This document shows, piece after piece, positions 36,184 through 45,390 of a stretch of 64,000 bases of DNA. The position numbers and the translations under genes are program-made. The stretch's first letter is position 1, and each line of letters opens with the position of its first letter. The notes below the pieces were generated by a model. The model was not told the origin of the DNA, did not search any database, and was given only the letters and a program-made list of their open reading frames with translations. The DNA comes from Hydrocarboniphaga daqingensis (lineage in GTDB: Bacteria; Pseudomonadota; Gammaproteobacteria; Nevskiales; Nevskiaceae), in assembly GCF_900129825.1 (NCBI RefSeq), contig NZ_FQWZ01000004.1, positions 1 through 64,000 of the forward strand, in the 5' to 3' direction.

Positions 36184-38676
36184 ATGGTCGGCAAAGTATC
36201 GACGGCGACAAAAAGTGCTCGGCATCTTGCACGTAGCGGCATCGCGCTGGCCGCGATGGGCATCGGCTCGGCCCAGGCACTGGAGTTGGAACTGGGGCCG
36301 ATCACCGGCAACCTCAATACCAACATGACATTTGGCGCTGCGATGCGCATGGAAAGCCGCGCCGACAACCTGGTCGGCAAGGCGTTCCTGGATCCGAATG
36401 CCTGCGGCGTCCGCGATGGCGTCAACTATCAGTCGTGCCAGGCCGTGTTTCGCGACCAAATCTTCCCGTCACAGCGGCTGTTCGAAGCCCCAGGTGCGCC
36501 AACGGCGCGTGCTGACGACGGCAACCTGAACTACGACAAGTACGATCTGACGCAGGCACCGTTCAAGGTCACGCAGGATCTGACGTTGAACTGGGGCGGC
36601 ATCGGCCTGTTCGCGCGCTGGTTGTACTTCTATGACTTCGTCAACAACGACTTCATGGAGAACCGTCCCAATCTGATCACGGCCGAGAATGCCGCACAGG
36701 TCGGCATCACCGGTGACCGCGAAGCCAATCGTTATTTCGACCGCGTCTACGGCCCGGGCGGGCAGGTACGTCAAAAGCGTTCCGACGGCGAAACGCTGCG
36801 TCAGATCGGCACGGATCTCCAGCTGCTCGATCTGAACATCTTCGGCACCTTGCCGCTGTGGAACGAGCGCGAACTGAACTGGAAGATCGGCCGGCAGAAT
36901 CTGAACTGGGGCGAAAGCACGTCGCTGGTCGTCAACAGCCTCAACCAGATCAACCCGCCGAATGCGAACAACCTGTATCGGGTCGGCGCCCAGCTTGAAG
37001 AAGTCTTCCAGCCGGTCGGCATGGTGACCCTGTCGGGCGAGGCTTTCGCCGACGTGCAGTTTGAAGTCTTCTATCAATTTGAATGGTTGCCGCTCGAAGC
37101 GCCGGCGCCGGGCAGCTATCTGTCGTTCGCCGATATCGGCACCAACAACGCGGTCGACTACGCCAACCTCAGCTTCGGCGGTTCGGCTGACGACGAAGCT
37201 GGCGTCGGCTTCCCGCTGAACAGTCCACTGGCTCTGATCACGCCGACCACGACGCGGGCGCTGCGCGCGCCGGATCGTGAGCCCGACCATGGCGGCCAGT
37301 ACGGCATTTCGCTGAAGTACTACTCCGAGGAACTCAATAGCGGCACCGAGTTCGGTCTGTACTTCATGAACTATCACTCGCGGCTGCCCTATGTGAGCTT
37401 CAACGCCACCGATGCCAGCTGCGCCCGGCGCGAAGGCAACGCTCAGGGCATCGATGCGCGCAACACGCTCGAGTTCTTCGCGGCTTGCAACAATCTGCCG
37501 GCCTACGATCCGGCTTCGGTCGGCGCAGTGCTGCAACAGGCCGGCGCGATGATTCTGGCCAACCCGGCATCGCTGACCGACTTCGGTGGCAACCTCGGCG
37601 GCCTGGCTGCCGCGCTGACGCCCAATCCCGGCCAGCCGCTGTCCGACGCCGTACCGCTGGATACCGGCAGCGTGTTCTTCGAGTACCCCGAGAACATTCA
37701 GCTCTACGGCCTGAGCTTCAATACGGCCTCGGGCGACTATTCGTTCCAGGGTGAAGTCGCCTATCGGCCGAATCTGCCGCTGCAGGTGTCGATCGTCGAT
37801 CTGGAATTCGCGGCTGCAGGCCCGACGCTGACGCGCTGCCACGATCGCGATTTGAACTGCGCCGGCTCAACGGCCGGTCGTGGTATCGATGCCAGTGGCC
37901 AGCTGGTCAACTACGGCAGCAGCGACTTCCTCGACGCCAATGGCAACAACCCGTTCCCGGACACGGTCAACCTGATCGTCGGCGCGGCGCCGGGCTCGGC
38001 GCGCTCGTTCCCGAGCTTCGTCGTGCCGTATCGCGGTGGCACGCTCGGCGAAACCGCGCCGAACAGCTACATCCGCGGCTATGAGCGCTTTGATGTGCTG
38101 CAGTACAACCTCGGCGTGACCCGCGTGCTCAGCGGTACCGAAAACTGGATCGGCGCCGACCAGATTCAGATGGTCGGCGAACTTGGCGCGACTCATGTTC
38201 CGGGCTTGCCGAGCTATGACCGCCTGCAGATCGAGTCGCCCGGCGTCTACTACCATGCCTCGGCCGGCGCCGATGGCAGTGGTGCCGATGGCAGCCGCCA
38301 AGCCTGCTCGACGAACCCGACCTGCCACGTCGGCCCTGACGGCGCGCGCTTCAATCCGCATCAGGCCAATCTCGATGACCTGGTCGACAAGTTCTCGTGG
38401 GGCTATCGCCTGATCGCGATCATCAAGTACGAAAGCGTGTTGCCCGGTATCAGCGTGCAGCCGTTCGTGCTGTTTGGCCACGACGTTAACGGCACCGCGC
38501 CTGGCCCTGCGGAAAACTTCATCGAAGACCGCAAGCAGCTGCAGACGCTGGTTGAAACCCGCTATCGCGACTCGCTGTCATTCACGCTGGGTTACGCTTG
38601 GTTCTGGGGTGCGGGTGCCGCCAACCTTTATCGTGACCGTGATTACGCGCAGGCCTTCGTCCGCTACCAGTTCTAA
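36184..38676 (+). CDS. DUF1302 family outer-membrane-type protein
   Basis: 830 residues. A signal sequence (ARHLARSGIALAAMGIGSAQ then ALE) precedes the opening LELGPITGNLNTNMTFGAAM, typical of DUF1302. The body is beta-rich with aromatic-flanked segments and ends YRDRDYAQAFVRYQF, a terminal aromatic as in beta-barrels. The family is often beside DUF1329 genes and lipid export RND genes; neither is present here. It is presumably an outer-membrane porin-like protein. A strong AGGAG site sits 7 bases before the ATG. A perfect terminator follows at 38712. Confidence 0.88.
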   Translation: MVGKVSTATKSARHLARSGIALAAMGIGSAQALELELGPITGNLNTNMTFGAAMRMESRADNLVGKAFLDPNACGVRDGVNYQSCQAVFRDQIFPSQRLFEAPGAPTARADDGNLNYDKYDLTQAPFKVTQDLTLNWGGIGLFARWLYFYDFVNNDFMENRPNLITAENAAQVGITGDREANRYFDRVYGPGGQVRQKRSDGETLRQIGTDLQLLDLNIFGTLPLWNERELNWKIGRQNLNWGESTSLVVNSLNQINPPNANNLYRVGAQLEEVFQPVGMVTLSGEAFADVQFEVFYQFEWLPLEAPAPGSYLSFADIGTNNAVDYANLSFGGSADDEAGVGFPLNSPLALITPTTTRALRAPDREPDHGGQYGISLKYYSEELNSGTEFGLYFMNYHSRLPYVSFNATDASCARREGNAQGIDARNTLEFFAACNNLPAYDPASVGAVLQQAGAMILANPASLTDFGGNLGGLAAALTPNPGQPLSDAVPLDTGSVFFEYPENIQLYGLSFNTASGDYSFQGEVAYRPNLPLQVSIVDLEFAAAGPTLTRCHDRDLNCAGSTAGRGIDASGQLVNYGSSDFLDANGNNPFPDTVNLIVGAAPGSARSFPSFVVPYRGGTLGETAPNSYIRGYERFDVLQYNLGVTRVLSGTENWIGADQIQMVGELGATHVPGLPSYDRLQIESPGVYYHASAGADGSGADGSRQACSTNPTCHVGPDGARFNPHQANLDDLVDKFSWGYRLIAIIKYESVLPGISVQPFVLFGHDVNGTAPGPAENFIEDRKQLQTLVETRYRDSLSFTLGYAWFWGAGAANLYRDRDYAQAFVRYQF

Positions 38677-38711
38677 CGTCGCTGCTGCCTGACGCGGAAC
38701 AAACCGCTCAT

Positions 38712-38750
38712 CAAAAAGCCGCCGCAGATCGGATCTGCGGCGGCTTTTTG
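38712..38750. terminator. Strong bidirectional intrinsic terminator
   Basis: An 18-bp perfect stem (CAAAAAGCCGCCGCAGAT with ATCTGCGGCGGCTTTTTG) closes on a 3-base loop CGG. It has a T-run on the plus strand and the mirrored run on the minus strand. It lies 36 bases after the DUF1302 stop and 46 bases before the end of the convergent gene at 38796, so it can stop transcription from both sides. Confidence 0.93.
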
Positions 38751-38795
38751 ATGGGTGGTGGTCAGTGGCGGCTGCGTGAGGCCGGCAAATGGTGC

Positions 38796-39641
38796 TCAGG
38801 GAGCGGTCGCGACGTCGTACTCGGCTTGGGTCTTCGCCAGCAGTTGGCGATTATCGTGCTGCCAGGGGTGAAAGCTCGGCTTGAACCAGTCGGCCCATGC
38901 CGGAATGATCCGGCGGAACGGTCCCGGCGTCACGAACATGAAGCCGAGCAACTCGCGCCAGCCGCGCCAGTCGCTGCCGTGACCGTCGCGGCGGACGATG
39001 CGAATCAGATAGGCCCAGACATGGGCAGTGAAGTAGAACGACACGCTCAGCATCATCCAGCAGCGCAGCAAGTAGGCTCGCAAGCCACTACCGAACACGT
39101 GGCGGTATAAGTCGAATGCAACGGCCTTGTGCTCGGTTTCTTCCAGCGCGTGCCAGCGCCACATCTGGCGCATCGTCGGATGCGCGCCGGCCAGCACCGC
39201 GTCGTCCGAAAGCACGGCGTGAGCCATGATCGCCGTGAAGTGCTCCAGGCACAGCGTCATCGCCAGCTGTTGTGCCGGTGAGGCTTTGTCGCGTGCCAGG
39301 TTCAAGTTGCGGACGGTTTCCGCTTCCAGCTCGCTGGCGCCGATGCCTTGGGTTTCAAGGCGCTGGTTGTAGTCGCGGTGCTCTCGGGAATGCATCGCTT
39401 CCTGGCCGATAAAGGCTCGGATATCGGTCGCCAGCTGGGTGTCGGCCGGCACGCGATCGCGATAGTGGCGCAGGCTCTCGATGAAGAAGCGCTCGCCTTC
39501 GGGAAAGAACAGCGACATCGCATCGAACAATCGCGTGCGGTGAACATGGCCGCCAAGCCAGTAGCGCGGAATCGGCTCCTGGTTGAAGTGCAGGTCGCGC
39601 CGCTTGATGGTCGGGCGATAGGAAGAGTGCGTTTCGGTCAT
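38796..39641 (-). CDS. Metal-dependent hydrolase-like protein (PF10118 type)
   Basis: 281 residues. Ferritin-like helical metal motifs are visible: FIGQEAMHSREHRDYN and RWHALEETEHKAVAFDLYRH, the two E-H-E-H type sites. CLEHFTAIMAHAVL lies between them. A hydrophobic segment (LRCWMMLSVSFYFTAHVWAY) suggests membrane association. The family is annotated as metal-dependent hydrolase, but the motifs are those of di-iron carboxylate proteins. Function is uncertain. The ATG at 39641 has a GGAG site; longer starts are not supported. Confidence 0.82.
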   Translation of the reverse strand: MTETHSSYRPTIKRRDLHFNQEPIPRYWLGGHVHRTRLFDAMSLFFPEGERFFIESLRHYRDRVPADTQLATDIRAFIGQEAMHSREHRDYNQRLETQGIGASELEAETVRNLNLARDKASPAQQLAMTLCLEHFTAIMAHAVLSDDAVLAGAHPTMRQMWRWHALEETEHKAVAFDLYRHVFGSGLRAYLLRCWMMLSVSFYFTAHVWAYLIRIVRRDGHGSDWRGWRELLGFMFVTPGPFRRIIPAWADWFKPSFHPWQHDNRQLLAKTQAEYDVATAP

Positions 39642-39724
39642 GCCCTCATCTCCTTTGGCGACATTCGAACGTCGCCAAGCCGGCTGGCGCGAAGCGGGGC
39701 AGGGCCCGCGCCGCGCCAACGCGA

Positions 39725-41347
39725 CTAGTTGCGCTTCATCGAATCGAAGAACGCTTCGTTGGTCTTGCTCTGCTTCATGCGGTCGATCAGCAATTCCATC
39801 GCCGCCAGTTCATCCATCGAATGCAACAGTTTACGCAGGATCCAGATCTTGTTGAGGTCGCGTTCGTTGACCATCAACTCTTCCTTGCGGGTGCCGGAGC
39901 GATTGATGTTGATCGCGGGGAACGTGCGCTTCTCGGCGATGCGGCGCTCGAGGTGCAGTTCCATGTTGCCGGTGCCCTTGAACTCCTCGTAGATCACTTC
40001 GTCCATCTTGGAGCCGGTGTCGATCAGCGCCGTGGCGATGATCGTCAGCGAGCCACCTTCTTCGATGTTGCGCGCGGCGCCGAAGAAGCGCTTCGGCTTT
40101 TGCAGCGCATTGGCGTCGACACCGCCCGACAGCACCTTGCCCGACGAAGGCGCAACGGTGTTGTATGCGCGCGCCAGTCGCGTCAGCGAGTCGAGCAGAA
40201 TCACCACGTCGCGCTTGTGCTCGACCAGGCGCTTGGCCTTCTCGATGACCATCTCGGCGACCTGCACGTGACGGCTGGCCGGTTCGTCGAAGGTCGACGC
40301 AACGACTTCGCCGCGCACCGTGCGCTGCATGTCGGTGACTTCTTCCGGGCGCTCGTCGATCAGCAGCACGATCAGATAGACGTCCGGATAGTTGGCGCCG
40401 ATCGACTGCGCGATGTTCTGCAGCATGATCGTTTTGCCGGCCTTCGGCGGGCTGACGATCAAACCACGCTGGCCCTTGCCGAACGGTGCGACGATATCGA
40501 TGACGCGCGCCGTGATGTCCTCGGTGGTGCCGTTGCCGCGCTCCATCTTGAACTGCTCGTCGGCGAACAGCGGGGTCAGGTTTTCGAAGCTGACCTTGCG
40601 CTTGCTGACTTCCGGCGGCTCGAAGTTGATCGTGTCGACTTTCAGCAGCGCGAAGTAACGCTCATTGTCCTTCGGGCTGCGGACGCGCCCGGCGATCGAG
40701 TCACCGGTGCGCAGGCTGAAGCGGCGAATCTGCGATGGCGACAGATAGACGTCGTCCGGGCCGGCCAGATAGCTGGCATCAGGGCCGCGCAGAAAGCCGT
40801 AGCCGTCCTGCATGATCTCCAGCACGCCGTCGGCCATGATGTGGTCGCCGCGCTTGGCGGCGGCGCGCAGGATCGCAAACACCAGATCCTGTTTGCGCGT
40901 GCGGGCGATGTTTTCGAGGCCCTGACTCTCGGCCAGTTCCAGCAACTCGGCGGCCGTCTTCTTCTTCAGTTCGGGGATGTAGACCAGCTTGGGCGGTTCC
41001 TGAGGAACCTGCGGCTGCTGAGGCTGCTGCTGGCCGCGCGGGTGGCCGCCTTGGCCATTGTTCTGATGCCGGCCACCGTGCGGTTGACCGGCGTTGTTGA
41101 CGGCAGCATTGCCGCCCACATTGCCGTTGCGGCCTTCGCCGTTGCCTTCGTCGCTGATGATGGGCACGCCGTCGGCGTCAAACGACTCGCTCTGCAGAGC
41201 CACCATGACCGGCGGCCCTGCATTCTGGGCGGCTTCTTCCGCCTCCTCGTCGATATCCAGCGGCAGGCCATCCTGGCCTCCGTCCTTGGGTTGGCCGGCT
41301 CGATTGTTGTTTGAGCCGTTGGAGTGACGGCGGCGGTGCTTCATCAT
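39725..41347 (-). CDS. rho: Transcription termination factor Rho with N-terminal extension
   Basis: 540 residues against about 419 in E. coli. From residue about 125 it follows the family: [20 protein letters not shown], the cold-shock-like RNA site [20 protein letters not shown], Walker [16 protein letters not shown], Walker [18 protein letters not shown] and the R-loop [20 protein letters not shown]. The first about 120 residues are an added Asn/Gln/Gly-rich, acidic low-complexity segment ([21 protein letters not shown]), probably disordered. It sits 7 bases downstream of trxA on the same strand. Two consecutive ATG codons at the start are equivalent. Confidence 0.97.
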   Translation of the reverse strand: MMKHRRRHSNGSNNNRAGQPKDGGQDGLPLDIDEEAEEAAQNAGPPVMVALQSESFDADGVPIISDEGNGEGRNGNVGGNAAVNNAGQPHGGRHQNNGQGGHPRGQQQPQQPQVPQEPPKLVYIPELKKKTAAELLELAESQGLENIARTRKQDLVFAILRAAAKRGDHIMADGVLEIMQDGYGFLRGPDASYLAGPDDVYLSPSQIRRFSLRTGDSIAGRVRSPKDNERYFALLKVDTINFEPPEVSKRKVSFENLTPLFADEQFKMERGNGTTEDITARVIDIVAPFGKGQRGLIVSPPKAGKTIMLQNIAQSIGANYPDVYLIVLLIDERPEEVTDMQRTVRGEVVASTFDEPASRHVQVAEMVIEKAKRLVEHKRDVVILLDSLTRLARAYNTVAPSSGKVLSGGVDANALQKPKRFFGAARNIEEGGSLTIIATALIDTGSKMDEVIYEEFKGTGNMELHLERRIAEKRTFPAININRSGTRKEELMVNERDLNKIWILRKLLHSMDELAAMELLIDRMKQSKTNEAFFDSMKRN

Positions 41348-41354
41348 TCGTTGG

Positions 41355-41690
41355 TCAGGCCACGTTCAAATGGGGAGTCACGAAGGCGGCGAGCTGTGCC
41401 TTGTGCACGGCGCCGACTTGTGTGGCGGCGGGCTTGCCGTCCTTGAAGAGAATCAGCGTCGGAATTCCGCGAATACCGAACTGCGGCGGCGTGCCCGGAT
41501 TTTCGTCGACGTTGAGTTTGACGACCTTGAGCTTGCCGGCCTGTTCGGCGGCGACCTGTTCGAGGATCGGCGCGATCATGCGGCAGGGGCCGCACCATTC
41601 CGCCCAGAAGTCGACCAGAACCGGCACGCTCGACTTGAGCACGTCTTGTTCGAAAGAGGCGTCGGTGACGGGGGAGATGTGTTCGCTCAT
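41355..41690 (-). CDS. trxA: Thioredoxin
   Basis: A 111-residue cytoplasmic protein disulfide reductase. The active site [13 protein letters not shown] is intact (CGPC at about residues 33-36), and the cis-Pro loop is [13 protein letters not shown]. Length and motifs are those of the main thioredoxin. A GAGGT site lies before the ATG. It is upstream of, and likely co-transcribed with, rho, and divergent from rhlB, an arrangement known in Xanthomonas-like genomes. Confidence 0.95.
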   Translation of the reverse strand: MSEHISPVTDASFEQDVLKSSVPVLVDFWAEWCGPCRMIAPILEQVAAEQAGKLKVVKLNVDENPGTPPQFGIRGIPTLILFKDGKPAATQVGAVHKAQLAAFVTPHLNVA

Positions 41691-42050
41691 GGGTTGGACC
41701 TCATTGAAGGCGGAAACCGCGCGGGGCCGCGTTCGCGGTACAGAAAAGAGTTGGAGCGCGGCAGGGAACTGAGTCTGGGGTCGATCAGGCTCGGATCAAG
41801 TACTGCGGCGATGGCACCGTCGCGCAGGAACACACGACGATTGTTATGATTCGATTTTCAGGGGAACCAACGTGCACCGCGACTGTGTCCGAAGCAGGCT
41901 TTCGGGCCAGTGAACACAGAGCGGGATGGCGTTATTTGATCCCATTCGTTGCTGCCTTGCAAGTCCGTGCGACGCGCTCCGGATTGCGCGGGGACCCGTC
42001 ATCAGGTCACTGTGGCCGAGCTGACATCGAACGGACTATATAGAGAGAGC
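41691..42050. other. Divergent intergenic region between trxA-rho and rhlB
   Basis: This 360-base stretch has no convincing gene. It must hold the promoters for trxA (leftward) and rhlB (rightward). A TATGAT (41845-41850) resembles a -10 element for rightward transcription, but I see no good -35 at the right distance. The frame of rhlB stays open back to 41949 without a recognisable extension. It is somewhat less GC-rich in the middle (41835-41870). Confidence 0.5.
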
Positions 42051-43328
42051 ATGCTACCCGATCACCTTTCAGACGTAAGCTTCCAATCACTGGGGCTGCA
42101 TCCGACGCTGCTGTCGAGCCTCGCCAAGATGGGCTACGACTATTGCACCCCGATCCAGGCGCAGACTTTGCCGCTGGCGCTGGCAGGTCACGACATCGCC
42201 GGTCAGGCGCAAACCGGAACGGGCAAGTCGGCTGCTTTTCTGCTGGCGACGATGCACAAGCTGATGACTGACCCGCGCACCGGTCCGGATGGCCAGCCTC
42301 GCGCCTTCATGCTGGCGCCGACCCGTGAGTTGGCGATTCAGATCCATGCCGACGCGATGAAGCTCGGAGCCGACACGGGTTTGCGGATGGCAGTCTGCTA
42401 CGGCGGTACGGGCTACGAGTCGCAGCGCCAGGCGATCGAGGGCGGCATCGACATCTTGATTGGTACGCCAGGGCGGCTGATCGACTACTTCAAGCAAGAC
42501 ATCTACACGCTCAAGCACATCGAAGTGGTGGTGCTCGACGAAGCGGACCGGATGTTCGACCTCGGCTTTATCGCCGACATCCGCTACCTGTTCCGGCGCA
42601 TGCCGGAAGCGGCTCGGCGCAAGAACTATCTGTTCTCGGCGACGCTGAGCCAGCGCGTGCTCGAACTGGCCTACGAGCACATGAACAGCCCGACCAAGAT
42701 CGAGGTGCAACCCGAGCGGATGACGGCCGACCGCGTGCGGCAGTCGCTGATCCACGTCGCCAATGACGACAAACTGCCGATGTTGATTGGCCTGCTACGG
42801 CATCACTCGCCGGTTCGTACGCTGGTGTTCATCAACACCAAGCGCGACGCCGAAGATGTCGAGAACACGCTGCGCGCCAATGGCTTCGAGGCCAGCACGA
42901 TCTCAGGCGACGTGCCGCAGAACAAGCGGATGAAGCTGCTCGAAGACTTCAAGGAAGGCCGATTGCCGATCCTGGTCGCGACCGACGTGGCAGCACGCGG
43001 CTTGCACATTCCGGCGGTCACTCACGTGATCAACTACGACCTGCCTCAGGATCCGGAAGACTACGTTCACCGCATCGGCCGCACCGCGCGTGCCGGTCAG
43101 AGCGGGGACGCGATCTCGCTGTGCTGCGAAACCTACGTGTATTCGCTGCCCGATATCGAGCGCTACATCGGCAACCGGATTCCGGTCGAGCAAGTGCCCG
43201 ACGAATGGCTGCCGACGGACTTCGTGCGCGGTCCTCGGCCGCCGCGGCAGAACTTCGGCCGTCCCCGCAGTGGCGGTGGTGGTGGCGGCGGACGCCGTCC
43301 CGGCAGCGGCGGTCCGCGCCGGCGCTGA
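42051..43328 (+). CDS. rhlB: ATP-dependent RNA helicase RhlB
   Basis: 425-residue DEAD-box helicase. Motifs run in order: Q-motif YCTPIQAQTLPL, I AQTGTGKSAAF, Ia PTRELAIQ, II VLDEADRMFDLGF, III FSATLS, IV LVFINTKRDAEDVE, V ATDVAARGLHI and VI HRIGRTARAG. The C-terminal 45 residues are Gly/Arg/Pro-rich, as in RhlB, which joins the RNA degradosome. The ATG at 42051 begins MLPDHLSDVSFQSLGLHPTL; an upstream in-frame extension is unsupported. A GAGAG site precedes it. It probably forms an operon with pgeF 3 bases downstream. Confidence 0.93.
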   Translation: MLPDHLSDVSFQSLGLHPTLLSSLAKMGYDYCTPIQAQTLPLALAGHDIAGQAQTGTGKSAAFLLATMHKLMTDPRTGPDGQPRAFMLAPTRELAIQIHADAMKLGADTGLRMAVCYGGTGYESQRQAIEGGIDILIGTPGRLIDYFKQDIYTLKHIEVVVLDEADRMFDLGFIADIRYLFRRMPEAARRKNYLFSATLSQRVLELAYEHMNSPTKIEVQPERMTADRVRQSLIHVANDDKLPMLIGLLRHHSPVRTLVFINTKRDAEDVENTLRANGFEASTISGDVPQNKRMKLLEDFKEGRLPILVATDVAARGLHIPAVTHVINYDLPQDPEDYVHRIGRTARAGQSGDAISLCCETYVYSLPDIERYIGNRIPVEQVPDEWLPTDFVRGPRPPRQNFGRPRSGGGGGGGRRPGSGGPRRR

Positions 43329-43331
43329 CCG

Positions 43332-44108
43332 ATGAGTGTGGCGCAGGCCCTGCTGTCGCCGGCATCGCTGCTGGTGCCCGACTGGCCTGCACCGGCCCGT
43401 GTGGCGGCGGTGCAGACCACGCGGATCGGCGGCGCGGGGCAGGGCGCCTACGCCGGGTTCAACCTGGCCACGCATGTCGGCGACGATCCGGCACACGTGG
43501 CGGCCAACCGTGCGGCGCTGCGCCGGTATCTGCAATTGCCGGGCGAGCCGCACTGGCTGGACCAAGTACATGGCACGCAGGCGGTGCACCTGAGCGGTGA
43601 CGCAAGGCTGCCCGCCGACTGCAACGCCCGCGATGCGGCGTGGACCGACCAGCCGGCCCAGGTTTGCGTGGTAATGACGGCCGACTGCCTGCCGGTCCTG
43701 TTCTGCGATGACGAGGGACGTTGCGTCGCGGCGGCGCACGCGGGCTGGCGCGGCCTGGCCGACGGCGTACTCGAAACCACGATCGCAGCGCTGCCGGCAG
43801 CACCGCAGCGGCTGATGGCCTGGCTGGGCCCGGCGATCGGCCCGGCCGCCTTCGAGGTCGGCAGCGAGGTTCGCGCTCGCTTCGTCGCGGACGACGCGGG
43901 CAGTGCCGCTTGTTTCGCGCCGGCTGGCGCGCCCGGCCAATACTTTGCCGACCTCTACGCGCTGGCACAGCGCCGCTTGCATCGATCGGGTGTGGCGCGC
44001 GTCTATGGCGGCCAGGCCTGCACGCTGACCGATCGCGAGCGCTACTTTTCGTTTCGTCGCGACCGCGTCTGCGGCCGGATGGCCAGCCTGATCTGGCTGC
44101 GGCCTTAA
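43332..44108 (+). CDS. pgeF: Purine nucleoside phosphorylase / laccase-domain protein (PgeF, YfiH)
   Basis: 258 residues. The metal ligands are in the family blocks VVMTADCLPVLFCDD (Cys) and AAAHAGWRGLADGVL (His), plus WLDQVHGTQ (His). WLGPAIGPAAFEVG follows. Proteins of this family were first called polyphenol oxidases and are now known as multifunctional purine nucleoside enzymes or peptidoglycan-editing factor. The start is 4 bases past the rhlB stop, so it is likely co-transcribed. It converges on apaH with a 9-base gap. Confidence 0.92.
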   Translation: MSVAQALLSPASLLVPDWPAPARVAAVQTTRIGGAGQGAYAGFNLATHVGDDPAHVAANRAALRRYLQLPGEPHWLDQVHGTQAVHLSGDARLPADCNARDAAWTDQPAQVCVVMTADCLPVLFCDDEGRCVAAAHAGWRGLADGVLETTIAALPAAPQRLMAWLGPAIGPAAFEVGSEVRARFVADDAGSAACFAPAGAPGQYFADLYALAQRRLHRSGVARVYGGQACTLTDRERYFSFRRDRVCGRMASLIWLRP

Positions 44109-44117
44109 TTCATCGAC

Positions 44118-44960
44118 TCAGTCGCCTGAGACGCCCGGGGTGCGATGCCCGGCGCAGTCGAGGCTGATCAGTTCACCGGTTTCGAGCTTCAGCGCGGTCA
44201 GGCTGCCGCCCCAGATGCAGCCGGTGTCCAAGCCGTGAACCTGATAGTCGGGCCAGTGGACGCGTCCCAGCGTCGACCAGTGCCCGAACACGATGCGCTG
44301 ACCGGCGCTGCGCCGGCCCGGCACCGCAAACCAGGGCATCAGACCCTCGGGCTGCGTACCGGGCGCGCCTTTGGGTTTCATCGCCAGGTCGCCCTCGGCC
44401 GTGCAGTACCGCATCCTCGTCAGGCAGTTGACGATGAATCGCGTCCGCTCCCAACCGGACAAATCGTCGGACCAGCGACGCGGTTGATCGCCATAGAGAT
44501 GGGCCATGAACTCACGGCGCCGCGTGCCGCCGAGAACGGACGAGGCTTCGGCTGCGAGCCTCAGTGTGTCCTCGACCGTCCACTGCGGCGGCAGGCCTGC
44601 GTGAACCATCAGCGTGTCGGTGCGCGGTTCATGCACTGCCAGGGGCTGCGCCGCCAGCCAGGCCAGCAGCTCGGAGGCGTCGGGCGCATCGAGCACTTCG
44701 GCCACGGTGTCGCCCGGTTTGAGGCGGCTCGGGTCCTCCGCGCAGGCGAGCAGGTGAATGTCGTGATTGCCAAGGACCGCCGTCGTGCGTTGCGCTTGCT
44801 CGCGTGCGTAGCGCAGACAGGCCTGTGATTGCGGGCCCCGATTGACTAAATCGCCGGCCAGCAACAGCCGGTCTTGCGCCGGGTCGAACCGCAGACGGTC
44901 GAGAAGTCGGCAGAAATCGTCATAACAGCCTTGCAAATCGCCAATGGCGTACGTCGACAT
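44118..44960 (-). CDS. apaH: Bis(5'-nucleosyl)-tetraphosphatase, symmetrical
   Basis: 280 residues. It hydrolyses Ap4A to two ADP. The calcineurin-like metal motifs are intact: YAIGDLQGCYDDF (GDxxG), LLLAGDLVNRGPQS (GDxxxRG) and AVLGNHDIHLLA (GNHD). Later His residues lie in LMVHAGLPPQW and IVFGHWSTLG. Length is normal. The ATG at 44960 begins MSTYAIGDLQGCYDDFCRLL; a 13-residue extension upstream is not conserved-looking. It faces pgeF and is divergent from flp. Confidence 0.95.
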   Translation of the reverse strand: MSTYAIGDLQGCYDDFCRLLDRLRFDPAQDRLLLAGDLVNRGPQSQACLRYAREQAQRTTAVLGNHDIHLLACAEDPSRLKPGDTVAEVLDAPDASELLAWLAAQPLAVHEPRTDTLMVHAGLPPQWTVEDTLRLAAEASSVLGGTRRREFMAHLYGDQPRRWSDDLSGWERTRFIVNCLTRMRYCTAEGDLAMKPKGAPGTQPEGLMPWFAVPGRRSAGQRIVFGHWSTLGRVHWPDYQVHGLDTGCIWGGSLTALKLETGELISLDCAGHRTPGVSGD

Positions 44961-45036
44961 GAACCATTTGTCCGGTAAGCTTGGCCGCCCAGATTTCACG
45001 ACCGATGAGCGGTAGGTATTGCCTCAATCGGGAGCT

Positions 45037-45065
45037 TTGACCCCGTTCAGGTACGCCAGCATAGT
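45037..45065 (+). promoter_or_regulatory. Candidate sigma-70-like promoter of flp
   Basis: TTGACC (45037-45042), a 17-base spacer, then CATAGT (45060-45065), 49 bases before the flp ATG at 45114. The -35 matches five of six consensus bases and the -10 four of six. This is a by-eye call in a 153-base gap between the divergent apaH and flp. Confidence 0.4.
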
Positions 45066-45113
45066 AGCGACGCTGACTGATGGGGTCAGTAGCCGATAAC
45101 AGGAGCCGCACCA

Positions 45114-45293
45114 ATGCTTAACCAATACCTCACCCGCCTGCCGAGCAAAGAAGAAGGCGCTACCGCCGTCGAATACGGCTTGATCGCCGGCCTGATCGCC
45201 GTCGTCATCGTCGGCGCGCTGATCCTGATCGGCCCGCAGCTCGACAGCGTGTTCACGTCGATCTCGACGGCGCTGGGCAACGCAGCGAACTAA
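45114..45293 (+). CDS. flp: Flp/Fap pilin (Tad pilus major subunit)
   Basis: 59 residues, a short gene easily missed. The type IVb prepilin has a short leader (MLNQYLTRLPSKEEG), the cleavage site after Gly, and the mature start ATAVEYGLIAGLIAVVIVGA with the Glu5 and adjacent Tyr of Flp pilins. A short polar tail follows (LDSVFTSISTALGNAAN). It forms the Tad adhesion pilus after processing by a prepilin peptidase. A good AGGAG site is 8 bases upstream. It is first in the Tad locus and is followed by a strong hairpin at 45315, so it should be expressed above the assembly genes. Confidence 0.92.
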   Translation: MLNQYLTRLPSKEEGATAVEYGLIAGLIAVVIVGALILIGPQLDSVFTSISTALGNAAN

Positions 45294-45314
45294 ACTCGCT
45301 GTCGATGCAAGCAA

Positions 45315-45372
45315 GGGCCGGATGGTGCATCGCACATCCGGCCCGAATCGGGCGCCTGTGCGGGCGCTTTTT
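45315..45372 (+). terminator. Hairpin pair after flp, likely attenuator or terminator
   Basis: GGGCCGGAT (45315-45323) pairs with ATCCGGCCC (45336-45344), extended inside by GTGC/GCAC around ATC with one bulged base. A second hairpin, GCGCC (45352-45356) with GGCGC (45363-45367), is followed directly by TTTTT (45368-45372). Placed between flp and the rest of the Tad genes, it would let pilin mRNA accumulate while passing partial read-through. Confidence 0.75.
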
Positions 45373-45390
45373 CCACCTGGTCACCATGCG

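Noticed and set aside
36469-37842. 457-residue open frame opposite the DUF1302 gene
   Set aside because: Antisense shadow of a well-supported gene; no domain or ribosome site.
39821-41314. 497-residue open frame opposite rho
   Set aside because: Shadow of rho, which is certain; no recognisable product.
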